Positions 18,601-27,080 of a stretch of DNA of 64,000 nt are shown piece by piece; the stretch's first letter is position 1, and every line of letters starts with the position of its first letter. Under the pieces are notes generated by a model. The model had not been told where the DNA came from. It did no database searches and was given only the letters and a program-made list of their open reading frames with translations. The translations under genes and the position numbers were made by a program. Source of the DNA: Niastella vici (lineage in GTDB: Bacteria; Bacteroidota; Bacteroidia; Chitinophagales; Chitinophagaceae); contig NZ_LVYD01000043.1 in assembly GCF_002077945.1 (NCBI RefSeq), positions 186,001 to 250,000 of the forward strand. The letters are read 5' to 3'.

Positions 18601-19024
18601 CATGTACAGCTATGGCGCCAAAATTTATAACGCCACCCGCAACCAGTTCCTGACCTCCGGTTTGAGCAATATGAATGTGGAATGGCTCGATTCCTGGACG
18701 CCCACCCATACCAATACCAGCATTCCCCGCTATGCAGTGAATACGTCAACTTCGCAGCAAAGCGACTTTAATATCGCCAATGCCACTTATTTCAAAGCAC
18801 GGTATATTGAAGTGGGCTATACTTTCGATAAAAGCATTGCCCAAAAAATTTCAGCCAGCAGGCTGCGCCTGTACATCAGCGCTACCAATCCTTTTTATAT
18901 AACCAAATACAAAGGTTTTTCACCTGAAGTATCGAACTCATACGGTGTGAGCACCATGGGCGACGACTTCCGTACGTACCCTGTTTCGGGAACTGTGAAA
19001 GCAGGACTGAATGTAACCTTCTAA
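15659..19024 (+). CDS. SusC/RagA TonB-linked outer membrane protein with STN domain
   Basis: 1121 aa glycan importer of the outer membrane, pairing with the SusD lipoprotein next door. Order: basic signal peptide to about residue 45; STN signalling domain (~46-115, VTLSGDNMPLKQVLKEIKKQ) that talks to the FecR protein; carboxypeptidase-regulatory-like domain (~132-215, ITGKILSEAGAPLAGANI); plug with the RagA signature (VTSIKSGDITKIGGSNAAEA, APGVTLL, GSRGANGVILVTTKKG); then the 22-strand barrel ending AGLNVTF. The ATG at 15659 gives a long basic n-region; Met24 is an alternative. Length and domain order are normal for regulated SusC proteins. Confidence 0.97.
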   Translation: MHFTACCNPFLRKRGIGRKLLLVMNFVSIFLLVACLNVSAGVYSQRVTLSGDNMPLKQVLKEIKKQTGYTFAYRAVLMQKAEKVSVHVTNASIQQVLDLCFHNQPLTYSIFSNNIVVVREKEEPAPKPEPVPPIKITGKILSEAGAPLAGANIQEKGKTYGTSSKEDGSFEITVDGPKSILVISYVGYDGREIKVGDQTELSIKLTQSPLAMNEMVIIGYGSRKKSDLTGAVTSIKSGDITKIGGSNAAEALQAKAPGVTLLNQGGPGATPTVFVRGLGTNGDASPLFVVDGMMVSSIAYLAPQDIASMEILKDASATAIYGSRGANGVILVTTKKGRSGKPVVTFNTSHGFQFLTRKYEVGNARQYAELVNLFNSNAGKAAAYNLDTISGGTDWTKEVTQKGIVSDYSLGVSGGSENVKYNISASYHKEDGVIKFTSFDRITLRANNEYKLNKRITIGHNLAIANNRYIGTAQWNGGRGLNSMYRISPLLSVRKADGSFTPGQDPDIINPYASFYLNQDVRSKPLQFVGNAYLNFEIVDGLTFRSSYGTDFTLGRVDAYIPAFNISSPNQIQASNSIEDGFSTTNTWLWENTLNYNKTFARDHQIDLLAGYTAQNSDYRSIDLTGSGLLSTADDYRYINALPTTSLTWTGGMPSSESILSYLFRANYTYKNRYFLTASYRADGSSKFADGKKWGSFPSVALGWRASEEEFLKNVSWINNLKLRGSWGQIGNNKIPNYQTYSTLTQDNVYSGVFNSVFYNSATITAAANPGITWEVAEQTDLGAEFATLNNRLKVEFDYYNRETRNLLLQLPIPGGSTGLLTAAYTNAGTVRNTGIEFSADWSDKIGELSYGVRVTGSANKNRIIDFRNQTVYTGDWMVPSTHISVAGQPIGDFYGYKVAGIAQTQAQIDALNDDAVKKSGVAGKQYWSGLKPGDLIFQDLNGDGFIDVKDKTDIGSPHAKFIGGLSLNASWKGFDAAIDLMYSYGAKIYNATRNQFLTSGLSNMNVEWLDSWTPTHTNTSIPRYAVNTSTSQQSDFNIANATYFKARYIEVGYTFDKSIAQKISASRLRLYISATNPFYITKYKGFSPEVSNSYGVSTMGDDFRTYPVSGTVKAGLNVTF

Positions 19025-19051
19025 CAATTGCAAATTTTAATTTGAGCGAAA

Positions 19052-20602
19052 ATGAAACGATTAGCTAACATTTATATATCACTGGCCATTTTGGGAACGG
19101 TATCGTGCAGCAAGAGTTTTCTCGACAAAGCGCCCCAGGGGGTGCTTTCAACGGCCACCATTACTTCTGACACTACTACATTAGGCATGGCCGTGAACCG
19201 CCTGTATGGTTCACTGGCCTGGCGCGAATACACGTTGGGCCGCCAGCAATGGAGCACGCATGAACTCTGCGGCGACGATTTTATTCCCGGTTCCGACGCC
19301 GCTATGAATTTCTTTCAGAATTATACCTATCCGGCAGATCATGGGTATATTCAACAATACTGGGACAGAACCTATCAGAACATTCACTATGCCAATGTGG
19401 TGATCGACAATGCACCCACCGTAGGTAAAAGTGCACCGTTTTCGGGAACCTTGTATGAAGCACAGGGGAAATTCTTCCGCGCTTACTATCATTTCGATCT
19501 CACGAATGTATTTGGCGATGCGCCCATGCGCGACCACGACCCATCAGCAGAAGAATACAATATTCCTAAAAGTTCGCATGCCGATATTATAAAGCTGGTT
19601 ATTTCAGATCTGAAATTTGCCAGCGCTTACCTGCCAACCCGGCAACAGTGGGGCACCAGCCAACTGGGCCGCATTACAAAAGGCACCGCACAGGGTTTGC
19701 TGGCCAAAGTATATCTGTACGAGCAGGATTATGCGAATGCGAAACTGTATGCCGACTCCGTGATCAACGGCGGCGAATACAGCCTGTTCAGCAACTATCG
19801 CAATTTATTTAGTCCCGATAATTTGTATTGCTCAGAGAACATGATGCCGGGCGGCTATATTTTCAACAGCTCTATCTGGAGCGGCCGCTGGTACAACCCT
19901 TACCTGCAATACCAGGGTTTGCCTTCTTTTGCCAACGGTGTAATATACCCATCGCCTAACCTCGTGAATAGTTATGAAAGCGGCGACCCGCGTTTTACAG
20001 CCACCATCTTTACCAAAACCGATACCATTATTGGATACAACAATAACAAACCGGTTGCTTTTCCTTCCAATTCAAATTATGCCAACAAAAAGGTCATTTG
20101 GCCTTACTTATACTGGAATCAATCGAACTTCTCGTTCCAGAATGTAAACCCTATGTTCCTGCGCTATGCCGATATTATATTGATCGATGCGGAAGCCAGC
20201 AATGAACAGGGCAATACGGCCGATGCATTGAAATACCTGGAGCAGATCCGTTACCGCGCGCGGGGCAATATGACCTTTGCTGCTACTGTGACTGCAGGTA
20301 TGAATGGCGGCGCCGGAATTCTTCCGCAGGTAACAACCACCGATAAAACACAATTGCGCCTGGCCATTTGGAAAGAGCGCCGCATTGAGCTGGCGCTGGA
20401 ATTCAACCGCTGGTTCGACCTGGTGCGTTACAACAAAGTGGCGGCCGCCGATGGCAGCAGTGGTACAGGATACACGGAGAACCTGTTGAAGAATGTATAT
20501 GGCCGAACTGGTTTCAGCTATGCCAAATTCAGCCGTTTCCCCATTCCGGCTACCTACATCACATCCTCAAATGGGGTGTTGATCCAGAATAGTAACTGGT
20601 AA
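19052..20602 (+). CDS. SusD/RagB surface glycan-binding lipoprotein
   Basis: 516 aa lipoprotein that caps the SusC barrel and binds the glycan. The lipobox is GTVSC with Cys19 as lipidation site, followed by SKSFLDKAPQG, a common SusD start. The N-terminal TPR-like helices (YFQNYTYPADHGYIQQYWD region, NVVIDNAP, AQGKFFRAYYHFDL and FGDAPMRD) and the C-terminal RagB signature (RYADIILIDAEASNEQG, WKERRIELALEFNRWFDLVR) are complete. It starts 27 bp after susC. The binding specificity cannot be read from sequence; the GH43 neighbour suggests arabinose- or xylose-containing glycans. Confidence 0.96.
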   Translation: MKRLANIYISLAILGTVSCSKSFLDKAPQGVLSTATITSDTTTLGMAVNRLYGSLAWREYTLGRQQWSTHELCGDDFIPGSDAAMNFFQNYTYPADHGYIQQYWDRTYQNIHYANVVIDNAPTVGKSAPFSGTLYEAQGKFFRAYYHFDLTNVFGDAPMRDHDPSAEEYNIPKSSHADIIKLVISDLKFASAYLPTRQQWGTSQLGRITKGTAQGLLAKVYLYEQDYANAKLYADSVINGGEYSLFSNYRNLFSPDNLYCSENMMPGGYIFNSSIWSGRWYNPYLQYQGLPSFANGVIYPSPNLVNSYESGDPRFTATIFTKTDTIIGYNNNKPVAFPSNSNYANKKVIWPYLYWNQSNFSFQNVNPMFLRYADIILIDAEASNEQGNTADALKYLEQIRYRARGNMTFAATVTAGMNGGAGILPQVTTTDKTQLRLAIWKERRIELALEFNRWFDLVRYNKVAAADGSSGTGYTENLLKNVYGRTGFSYAKFSRFPIPATYITSSNGVLIQNSNW

Positions 20603-20607
20603 AAATA

Positions 20608-20693
20608 GGGTGGGTCGCCCTTTAGGTGGGTCGCACTTACAGAGCGGCTCACCTAAAATCAGGGTGAGCCAGCCTCTAAGGCTGACCCACCCA
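20608..20693. repeat. Large inverted-repeat cluster after susD
   Basis: Variants of GGGTGGGTCGCCC and GGTGGGTCGC are followed by GGCTCACC/GGTGAGCC (8-bp arms) and then the complementary AAGGCTGACCCACCC, forming a long imperfect hairpin of nested arms. Confidence 0.6.
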
Positions 20694-20754
20694 GCCCCAA
20701 TGGCTGACCCACCCAATAAAAATATAAGTTGGACGTTCACAAGCGCAGAGCCAT

Positions 20755-20786
20755 GGCCATTCCGGTTAATCGGGGTGGCCTTTTTT
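20755..20786 (+). terminator. Intrinsic terminator closing the sigma-susD transcript
   Basis: GGCCATTCCG pairs with CGGGGTGGCC (small mismatch) across a short loop and is followed by six Ts. It separates susCD from the GH43 gene. Confidence 0.8.
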
Positions 20787-20879
20787 ATTACATTTGGGGG
20801 GTATTACCTTTCAAAAGCGATTAATTGTTATATTGCCCTTTAAAACGTCAATTACACATTTAAAATAACGATGAAATGT

Positions 20880-20930
20880 CCATGGCAAAATTTTCATTAT
20901 TATAATTGGCTAATGAAAATTTTGCCATGG
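20880..20930. promoter_or_regulatory. Perfect 20-bp inverted repeat upstream of the GH43 gene
   Basis: CCATGGCAAAATTTTCATTA at 20880-20899 and its exact reverse complement at 20911-20930 flank an 11-nt AT-rich loop, 37 bp before the ATG. There is no T-run after the right arm, so an operator or leader hairpin is more likely than a terminator. Confidence 0.7.
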
Positions 20931-20967
20931 TAAATTCCATCTGGCAAAAAAAAATAATAATTTTCAG

Positions 20968-23151
20968 ATGAAAAAGGTTATTCCCATCTGGCTTGCCTTG
21001 AGTATGGTTTTATTTGCACAGGCGCAGCAACCAAAAAGCAAGGCTGCCGGTAAAACCAATAGCCCCGCTCTTAAGGAACCCTATAAGGCTTACCTCTTTG
21101 TATACTTTACCGGTAACAGCAAAAGCGATGAAGCCATTCGTTTTGCCATTAGTAATGATGGCTATCATTTCCGGGCTTTAAACAGCGATAAAGCGGTTAT
21201 TTCTTCTGAAAAGATCAGTTCAACCGGTGGTGTTCGCGACCCGCATATCATTCGCGGCGCCGATGGTAAAACCTTTTATATGGTAGTTACCGATATGACA
21301 TCTGACCTTGGCTGGAATTCGAACCGGGCCATGGTTTTATTGAAGTCAAATGACCTCATTAACTGGACTTCGAGCGTAGTGAATATTCAAAAACGTTTTC
21401 CGGGGAACGACAGCCTGCTCCGCGTATGGGCGCCGCAAACCATCTATGATGCGAAAGCCGGAAAATACATGGTCTATTTTTCAATGAAGCATGGTAATGA
21501 TCCCGACAAGATCTATTATGCGTATGCCAACAAAGACTTTACCGACCTGGAAGCCGAACCCAGGCAGCTTTTCTTTCATCCGCAAAATAAGTCCTGTATC
21601 GATGGAGATATTATGTATGCATTTGGCAAATTCCATCTCTTCTTTAAAACGGAAGGGGAGGGTAATGGAATTAAGAAAGCGGTTTCAGCTAAACTAACCG
21701 AAGGCTATGTGCTGGAAGATAAATACCTGCAGCAAACTACCGAGGCGGTGGAAGGGGCGGGCACCTTTAAGCTGAACAACGTGAACGAATGGATCCTGAT
21801 GTACGATGTATACATGAAAGGGAAATACCAGTTCACCAAAACCAGCGATCTGGAACATTTTAAAGCCATTGACCAGGAGGTTACCATGAATTTTCATCCG
21901 CGGCATGGTACTGTAATGTCGATCACAAAGGAAGAAGCGGAACGCCTGGTGAAACAATGGTTACCTTTCGATGATGCCATTACCAATGTATCTTCAAAGC
22001 AGATAAAAAGTATCAATGTGGCATTGGATACGGCAAAGAAAACGCTGGTGCTTCCGGTAAAGCCCGGTACCGATCTGAAACATTTCAATCCAGGTATGGT
22101 AACATATCCGGGTGTAACGATCACTGCAAAACCCGGTAATTTTTCGACTGGTGCAGTTACTTATACCGTTTCTATTGCAGGCAGGGGATCACTGCAGTAT
22201 TCGGTAGTGGCAAAAGAATACCATAACCCTGCATTGGAAGGCTTTTACGCCGATCCCGATATTTTATATGCTGAGAAAACCGGTAAGTTTTATCTCTATC
22301 CTACCAGCGATGGGTTTAACAACTGGTCAGGTACTTATTTCAAATGTTTTTCTTCCAGCGATCTCGTGAACTGGAAAGATGAAGGAATTATCCTCGATCT
22401 GAATAAGGATGTAAGCTGGGCTAACCGGAATGCCTGGGCGCCCTGTATTGTAGAAAAGAAGATAAACGGACAGTACAAATACTTTTACTATTTCACCGCT
22501 GCACAAAAAGTGGGCGTGGCAGTAAGCGACAATCCCACCGGACCTTTTGTTGATGCGGGAAAGCCGTTGATCGCCGACAAACCGGAAGGCGTTAAAGGCG
22601 GACAGGTGATTGACCCGGATGTATTTACCGATCCCAAAACCAATAAAACCTATTTGTATTGGGGAAATGGATTTATGGCAGGAGCTGAATTAAATGATGA
22701 CATGACTTCCATTAAACAGGAAACGCGGACCATTTTACAACCCGGTGCTACTTTTCGCGAAGGCACCCATGTCTTCTACCGCAATGGAACGTATTATTTT
22801 TCCTGGTCAGAGAATGATACCCGCGATCCCGATTACCGGGTTCGTTATGGAACGGCTGACGGCCCATTGGGAAAGATCAATATCCCGGAAAATAATCTCC
22901 TGATAGCAAAGGATGCAACACAGGGCATTTATGCAACGGGCCATCATACAACCATTCAGGTGCCGGGTAAAGACGAGTGGTACATCGTGTATCACCGGTT
23001 TAATTATCCCAATGGCATCAATATGGGACGGGCGGCTGGTTTCAACAGGGAAGTGTGCATCGATAAGCTGGAATTCAACAGCGATGGCAGTATTAAACAA
23101 ACGAAGCCAACGCATGAAGGAATAAAGCCGGTTGTTTTGAAGAAGAACTGA
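20968..23151 (+). CDS. Double-domain GH43-like glycosidase
   Basis: 727 aa secreted protein (signal peptide 1-19) with two five-bladed beta-propeller GH43-type domains. Domain 1 (~40-320): RDPHI with the base Asp near 91, and EGAGTF (262-267) in the place of the general acid Glu. Domain 2 (~420-720): ADPDI (428-432, base Asp), IDPDVF (548-553, modulating Asp), REGTHVF (597-603, acid Glu). A ~90-residue Ig-like linker (IKSINVALDTAKKTLVLPV) joins them. GH43 enzymes are arabinofuranosidases, xylosidases or arabinanases, so arabinan or arabinoxylan is the likely substrate (inference). It follows susCD but has its own upstream palindrome and lies behind a terminator. Confidence 0.92.
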   Translation: MKKVIPIWLALSMVLFAQAQQPKSKAAGKTNSPALKEPYKAYLFVYFTGNSKSDEAIRFAISNDGYHFRALNSDKAVISSEKISSTGGVRDPHIIRGADGKTFYMVVTDMTSDLGWNSNRAMVLLKSNDLINWTSSVVNIQKRFPGNDSLLRVWAPQTIYDAKAGKYMVYFSMKHGNDPDKIYYAYANKDFTDLEAEPRQLFFHPQNKSCIDGDIMYAFGKFHLFFKTEGEGNGIKKAVSAKLTEGYVLEDKYLQQTTEAVEGAGTFKLNNVNEWILMYDVYMKGKYQFTKTSDLEHFKAIDQEVTMNFHPRHGTVMSITKEEAERLVKQWLPFDDAITNVSSKQIKSINVALDTAKKTLVLPVKPGTDLKHFNPGMVTYPGVTITAKPGNFSTGAVTYTVSIAGRGSLQYSVVAKEYHNPALEGFYADPDILYAEKTGKFYLYPTSDGFNNWSGTYFKCFSSSDLVNWKDEGIILDLNKDVSWANRNAWAPCIVEKKINGQYKYFYYFTAAQKVGVAVSDNPTGPFVDAGKPLIADKPEGVKGGQVIDPDVFTDPKTNKTYLYWGNGFMAGAELNDDMTSIKQETRTILQPGATFREGTHVFYRNGTYYFSWSENDTRDPDYRVRYGTADGPLGKINIPENNLLIAKDATQGIYATGHHTTIQVPGKDEWYIVYHRFNYPNGINMGRAAGFNREVCIDKLEFNSDGSIKQTKPTHEGIKPVVLKKN

Positions 23152-23171
23152 AAATGTATGTTCTGAAATAG

Positions 23172-23207
23172 AAAAAGACCGTCCTGTTTAACCGGGATGG
23201 TCTTTTT
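23172..23207 (+). terminator. Intrinsic terminator after the GH43 gene
   Basis: AAAAGACCGTCC pairs with GGGATGGTCTTTT across a short loop and ends in a T-run, about 20 bp after the stop codon. Confidence 0.8.
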
Positions 23208-23292
23208 TATTCACCCTGAGCGAAGCGAAGGGCCAACTGCGAACTTTGAACTATAAACTGCGAACTAAAAAACTAAAAAACTAACAAACTAT

Positions 23293-24552
23293 CTACTGCC
23301 TTCCCCTACACCTCACCGTAAATACGGTCCCTTCCTTATCACGGCTCGAAAAATGAACACAGCCATTCAGTAGTTCCATATACCGTTTAACGATATGTAA
23401 GCCCAATCCGGTGCCCTCAATGCCGGCAGTATTTTTTGCCCTGAAAAAATTATTGAAGATATAGGGCTGGTCTTCAGCAGGAATACCTATGCCCTGATCT
23501 CGGATCTGTATGGTGAGCTCATTGTCGGCGATCTCAATATAAAGATCAATAGGTTGGTCTTCGCAGGAATATTTACTGGCGTTTGACAGCAGGTTCAATA
23601 AAATGTTATGAAGGATATTTTTAACCAGTACGATCGTTGTATCACCGCGATGGGTGTAACGAATGGTTTGTCCGTTCTTCAGCGAGCTGTCCATTTGCTC
23701 TATTACGGCTGTGGCAAATTGTTTTATGTCAAAAAATTCAAAGACCATTTCGGTCTTTCCCTCTTCGATCTTGTCTGATGCCAGGAAATCGTTAACAATG
23801 CCTATAAGTTGTTGAGAAGAAGCGTTGATCCGGCTTATGTGTTTTGCCCGTTGTTCGGCATATTGTCCTTCGTTATAATCTTCCAGAATGGAAGCGCTGG
23901 TCAATATGCTGGTAAGCGGGGTCTTTAATTCATGGGAAGCCATAGAGAAGAATTGTCTTCTGCGCACGCTCATTTCTTTTTCGCGGTTCAGTGAATTGAT
24001 CAATTCCCGGGTGCGTTCTTTCACCCGGTCTTCCAGCTCATTATACACCTGTATATTTTCCATGGTCACGGCCGTAATATCGGCCAGTGATTGCAACATG
24101 ATCACATCTTCTTCCGCCGGCAAATGTTGATGCGCCCAGTAAGTACCAATAGCGCCAATGGGTTCTATACTTCTTATGGGCACCATCACCAGGCTTTTGA
24201 CAAAGGTAGGGCGGTAGGCATCTATAGGTATGCGGCTGTCGGCATAAATATCTTCAATGACAACCGATTCGCGATGCAGCATTGACCAGCCACTTACACA
24301 GCTATGCATAGGGAAGCGCTGCCCTTTCCACAATGGGCTAATGGCGTCTTCATCGGCATAATAACACATACCGTTGTCGCGCAAAACAAAGGTGGCGCCG
24401 TCGGCGCCGCTTATATCACGGGCTGTTCTTCGAACAATATGCATTACAGTTTCAATGTTCCTTGCAAGCGATAAATGCTGCACTGCCTGCACCAGGCTTT
24501 TCACGGCATACTTATGCATGCTGCTTTCTTCAAGAGCCATTTGGACGTTCAT
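23293..24552 (-). CDS. GAF-domain sensor histidine kinase
   Basis: 419 aa cytoplasmic kinase. A GAF domain spans about 28-170 (TARDISGADGATFVL, CVSGWSMLHRESVVIEDIY), a short coiled coil follows, then HisKA with the phospho-acceptor His207 in FFSMASHELKTPLTSIL, and HATPase (N box NILLNLLSNASKYS, G boxes IRDQGIGIP and GTGLGLHIVKRY). No membrane span is present, so the input is internal or diffusible; the GAF start resembles those of soluble Chitinophagaceae kinases. It lies 375 bp beyond the Kai signalling block on the same strand and may be a separate unit. No receiver of its own is adjacent. Confidence 0.92.
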   Translation of the reverse strand: MNVQMALEESSMHKYAVKSLVQAVQHLSLARNIETVMHIVRRTARDISGADGATFVLRDNGMCYYADEDAISPLWKGQRFPMHSCVSGWSMLHRESVVIEDIYADSRIPIDAYRPTFVKSLVMVPIRSIEPIGAIGTYWAHQHLPAEEDVIMLQSLADITAVTMENIQVYNELEDRVKERTRELINSLNREKEMSVRRRQFFSMASHELKTPLTSILTSASILEDYNEGQYAEQRAKHISRINASSQQLIGIVNDFLASDKIEEGKTEMVFEFFDIKQFATAVIEQMDSSLKNGQTIRYTHRGDTTIVLVKNILHNILLNLLSNASKYSCEDQPIDLYIEIADNELTIQIRDQGIGIPAEDQPYIFNNFFRAKNTAGIEGTGLGLHIVKRYMELLNGCVHFSSRDKEGTVFTVRCRGRQ

Positions 24553-24927
24553 AATTCACTACGGGTCATTACGTTAAAAATTGGTCGGGCACTTATTCTA
24601 TGAAGGAATTGGTTTGGTGACGGGTAAGATAGGAATGTTAAAACAGGATAGTCAGGATTGTATAGTGTAATTTATACAATTTAAGTGAAAGTAGAGATAG
24701 CTGGTCTTTGATTTAGATTAATTTCTCCTTAAAACTCATCAAATACGGTTGGTGCAAAGAAGGCTGCATTGATTATTTTTATTCACAATCATTTCATTAA
24801 TAACGGCTTTATGATGTGGAGACTGGCAGCTTTTTTTATCGCTTTTTTACATGCCATGCTGTTGATGGGGCAACAGCCCTTTGCAAAGAATGATCTTCAA
24901 AGGCTGGCTGGGCGAAAAATAAAAGGA
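24553..24927. other. Gap between two kinase genes
   Basis: No supported gene. It contains a weak inverted repeat (TTGTATA/TATACAA near 24658-24679) upstream of the GAF kinase. A plus-strand frame at 24811-24930 begins like a signal peptide (MMWRLAAFFIAFLHAMLLMG) but then runs antisense into the PAS kinase 3' end, so it is at best a truncated remnant. Confidence 0.4.
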
Positions 24928-26115
24928 TCAGGTTGCCGGAAGATATACCTGAAATGCCGCGCCTTTGTCGGGCTCCGATGTTGCTGTTACATAGCCATGG
25001 TGATTAAGCGTTACTTTTTTTACAATGGAAAGCCCGATGCCGGTTCCCAATGCATCTTTTTTCAGCCGTTTAAATACATCAAAGATGTTTTCAGCATGCT
25101 GTTGTTCAAAGCCAATTCCTTTATCAGCGAAAGTGATCTGGTAATAGGAACGGGTTTTAACCGGCAACTCCGCCGGCAGCAGGTCTTTTGTTAACAGCGT
25201 TGATGTTATTGAGATCTCCGGCAATTCTCCGGGTTTGGCAAATTTGATGGCGTTTGATAACAGATTTAAAAAAAGCTGATAAAGCTGGAACCGGATACCG
25301 TTTATAACAGGAAGTTTTTCTGCTTTAATGCGTGCGTTGTTTTCCTGGATGGTTAACTCCAGATCGTTTTTTACCGTCTGTAAAATTTCATTCAGATCTA
25401 TAGTTTCAGGTGCCGCGCTTTCAATTGATACCCTTGAATACAATAACACCGATTCCATCAATGCCTGCATATGCTCTGCAGAAGTAATGATCTTTTGTGT
25501 AAATTTTCGATTCTCCTCTGGTGATTTATTTTCTTCCAGTTGCCGGTCGGCAAAGATCCTGATCTTTCTCACCGGTTCTTTCAGGTCATGGCTTACTATA
25601 TAAGCAAACGAGGAAAGTTCTGCATTCAGGATCTCCAGCTCCTGGTTCTTTGCTTCCAGTTCAAGCGCGTTGCTGAGCAGCCGGTCTTCATATTTTTTCC
25701 GTTCGGTAAGGTCCCTGGTCACTTTTGAAAAACCGATTATTTCGCCACTTTCATCATGAAGAGCTGTGATCACCACGCTCGCCCAAAACAGGCTTTTATC
25801 TTTTTTTACGCGCCAGCCTTCGGCAGCTGCCCTGCCGGTTGTTGAAGCAGCTTGTAAGAGCCGGTCGGGTAAACCATTTTTAACATCTTCCGCAGTATAG
25901 AATTGCCTGAAGTTCTTTCCTATGATCTCGCTGGCTTTGTACCCTTTGATCATTTCGGCACCGATGTTCCAGTTTTGTATATCCCCGTTTTTATTCAGTA
26001 ATAAGATCGCATAGTCCTGCACCTCAGCAATCATTTTGTGGTACCGTTCTTCGCTTCTTCGCAACTCTTCGGCCAAACGGATATAGTCTGGCGCATTTTC
26101 ACTTTTAAGTTTCAT
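24928..26115 (-). CDS. PAS-domain sensor histidine kinase
   Basis: 395 aa soluble kinase and last gene of the Kai-associated run. A PAS domain with a PAC end (~24-140: VQDYAILLLNKNGDIQNWN, FRQFYTAEDV, GFSKVTRDLTERKKYED) leads through a coiled coil to HisKA of the HDLKEP type (His177 in YIVSHDLKEPVRKIR) and a HATPase domain (NLLSNAIKFAKP, FADKGIGFEQQH, GTGIGLSIVKKV). The HDLKEP H-box is the class found in bacteriophytochrome-like kinases. It starts 53 bp after the second receiver gene. The PAS ligand is unknown; no cofactor Cys is evident. Confidence 0.92.
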   Translation of the reverse strand: MKLKSENAPDYIRLAEELRRSEERYHKMIAEVQDYAILLLNKNGDIQNWNIGAEMIKGYKASEIIGKNFRQFYTAEDVKNGLPDRLLQAASTTGRAAAEGWRVKKDKSLFWASVVITALHDESGEIIGFSKVTRDLTERKKYEDRLLSNALELEAKNQELEILNAELSSFAYIVSHDLKEPVRKIRIFADRQLEENKSPEENRKFTQKIITSAEHMQALMESVLLYSRVSIESAAPETIDLNEILQTVKNDLELTIQENNARIKAEKLPVINGIRFQLYQLFLNLLSNAIKFAKPGELPEISITSTLLTKDLLPAELPVKTRSYYQITFADKGIGFEQQHAENIFDVFKRLKKDALGTGIGLSIVKKVTLNHHGYVTATSEPDKGAAFQVYLPAT

Positions 26116-26168
26116 AATTTCATATTTAATTCTAAGGTATGCGTATTACGGGTATATGCATATCTTTT

Positions 26169-26618
26169 TTAGGCAACAATAATATTGTGACTTCTGGTAG
26201 CTTCAATTGATTTCAGTGTGGCTACCAGTTTGTCTTTCGGGGAGCCGCTGATCTTTTCTAAGAAATCCTGCAATTTGATAAAGCTGTGCGGTTTTTCCAG
26301 ATAGCAAACGGCTCCTGCTTTAATGGCTTTGTTACCGTCAATTTTAGCAGCAGAGGTGGAGTACATTACTACGGGGATAGCCTTCAGGCGATCGTCCCTT
26401 TTTATGGTTTTCAAACTTTCCCACCCATCGAGTTCGGGCATATTGATGTCCAGAAAAATGATCTCGGGAGGTATGCGGGCAGCTGAAAGTTGAGTGATCA
26501 ATTCTTTACCATTCGTTGCTCTGTAAAATTCAATATGCGTGTCGATATTCCTGAGGGCTTCCTCAAATAATTCTGTATCATCCTGATCATCATCGGCCAA
26601 AAAAAATTTTCGGATCAA
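26169..26618 (-). CDS. Single-domain response regulator
   Basis: 149 aa receiver without an output domain. The acidic pocket is LADDDQDD near residues 7-14, the phospho-acceptor Asp57 is in FLDINMPELDGW, and the switch residues are Ser/Thr in MYSTSAAK and Lys in YLEKPHSF. The FFLADDD/MYSTS pattern is that of Rcp1-like receivers that partner HDLKEP kinases. It lies between the other receiver gene and the PAS kinase, 54 and 53 bp away, so phosphorelay with either kinase is likely (inference). Confidence 0.92.
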   Translation of the reverse strand: MIRKFFLADDDQDDTELFEEALRNIDTHIEFYRATNGKELITQLSAARIPPEIIFLDINMPELDGWESLKTIKRDDRLKAIPVVMYSTSAAKIDGNKAIKAGAVCYLEKPHSFIKLQDFLEKISGSPKDKLVATLKSIEATRSHNIIVA

Positions 26619-26672
26619 TGTTCTTTGTTAAAGATTAAAAAATACGGTATAGTTAGGATCATTAAGCCTGTT

Positions 26673-27080
26673 TTAGATCAGCTCCAGCATTTCATTGATC
26701 ATTTTATGATACCCTTCCGGTGAAAATGGTTTTTCCAGCACCGACCGCGCGCCCAGTTGCATGCTTTTTTTTACCAGGTAATCATCGGTATAGGTTGAAT
26801 ACATAAATACCGGGATCTTTTTATACTGAATGTTGTTCTTTAATATCGTAAGGGTTTGTAACCCATTGCATTTTGGCATATTCTGATCAAGGATAATGAG
26901 ATCGGGAAATGTGCCATTATGCGCTTTTGCCAGGTACTCGAACACCTCTTCGCCGTTTTCAACCGGTGGTAACAGCACAAGGTCGGCCCGGTTATTGAGA
27001 AATTGAAAAAAGAACCCGCGGTCGTCGGGGTCATCCTCGGCCAATAATATTTTTTTTCTTATTTTATCCGGTGTTACCAT
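26673..27080 (-). CDS. Single-domain response regulator
   Basis: 135 aa receiver domain only. Acidic pocket LLAEDDPDDR (residues 12-21), phospho-acceptor Asp65 in IILDQNMPKCNG, then MYSTYTDD and the conserved Lys in VLEKPFSPEG. It overlaps the 3' end of the upstream kinase gene by 17 bp, which indicates translational coupling and a cognate pair. The Rcp1-like character matches the kinase class. Confidence 0.93.
   Translation of the reverse strand: MVTPDKIRKKILLAEDDPDDRGFFFQFLNNRADLVLLPPVENGEEVFEYLAKAHNGTFPDLIILDQNMPKCNGLQTLTILKNNIQYKKIPVFMYSTYTDDYLVKKSMQLGARSVLEKPFSPEGYHKMINEMLELI

Noticed and set aside
24769-25194. Plus-strand frame of 141 codons opposite the PAS kinase
   Set aside because: Most of it lies antisense to conserved kinase sequence. 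Only its first ~40 codons look like a signal peptide, noted as a weak remnant.
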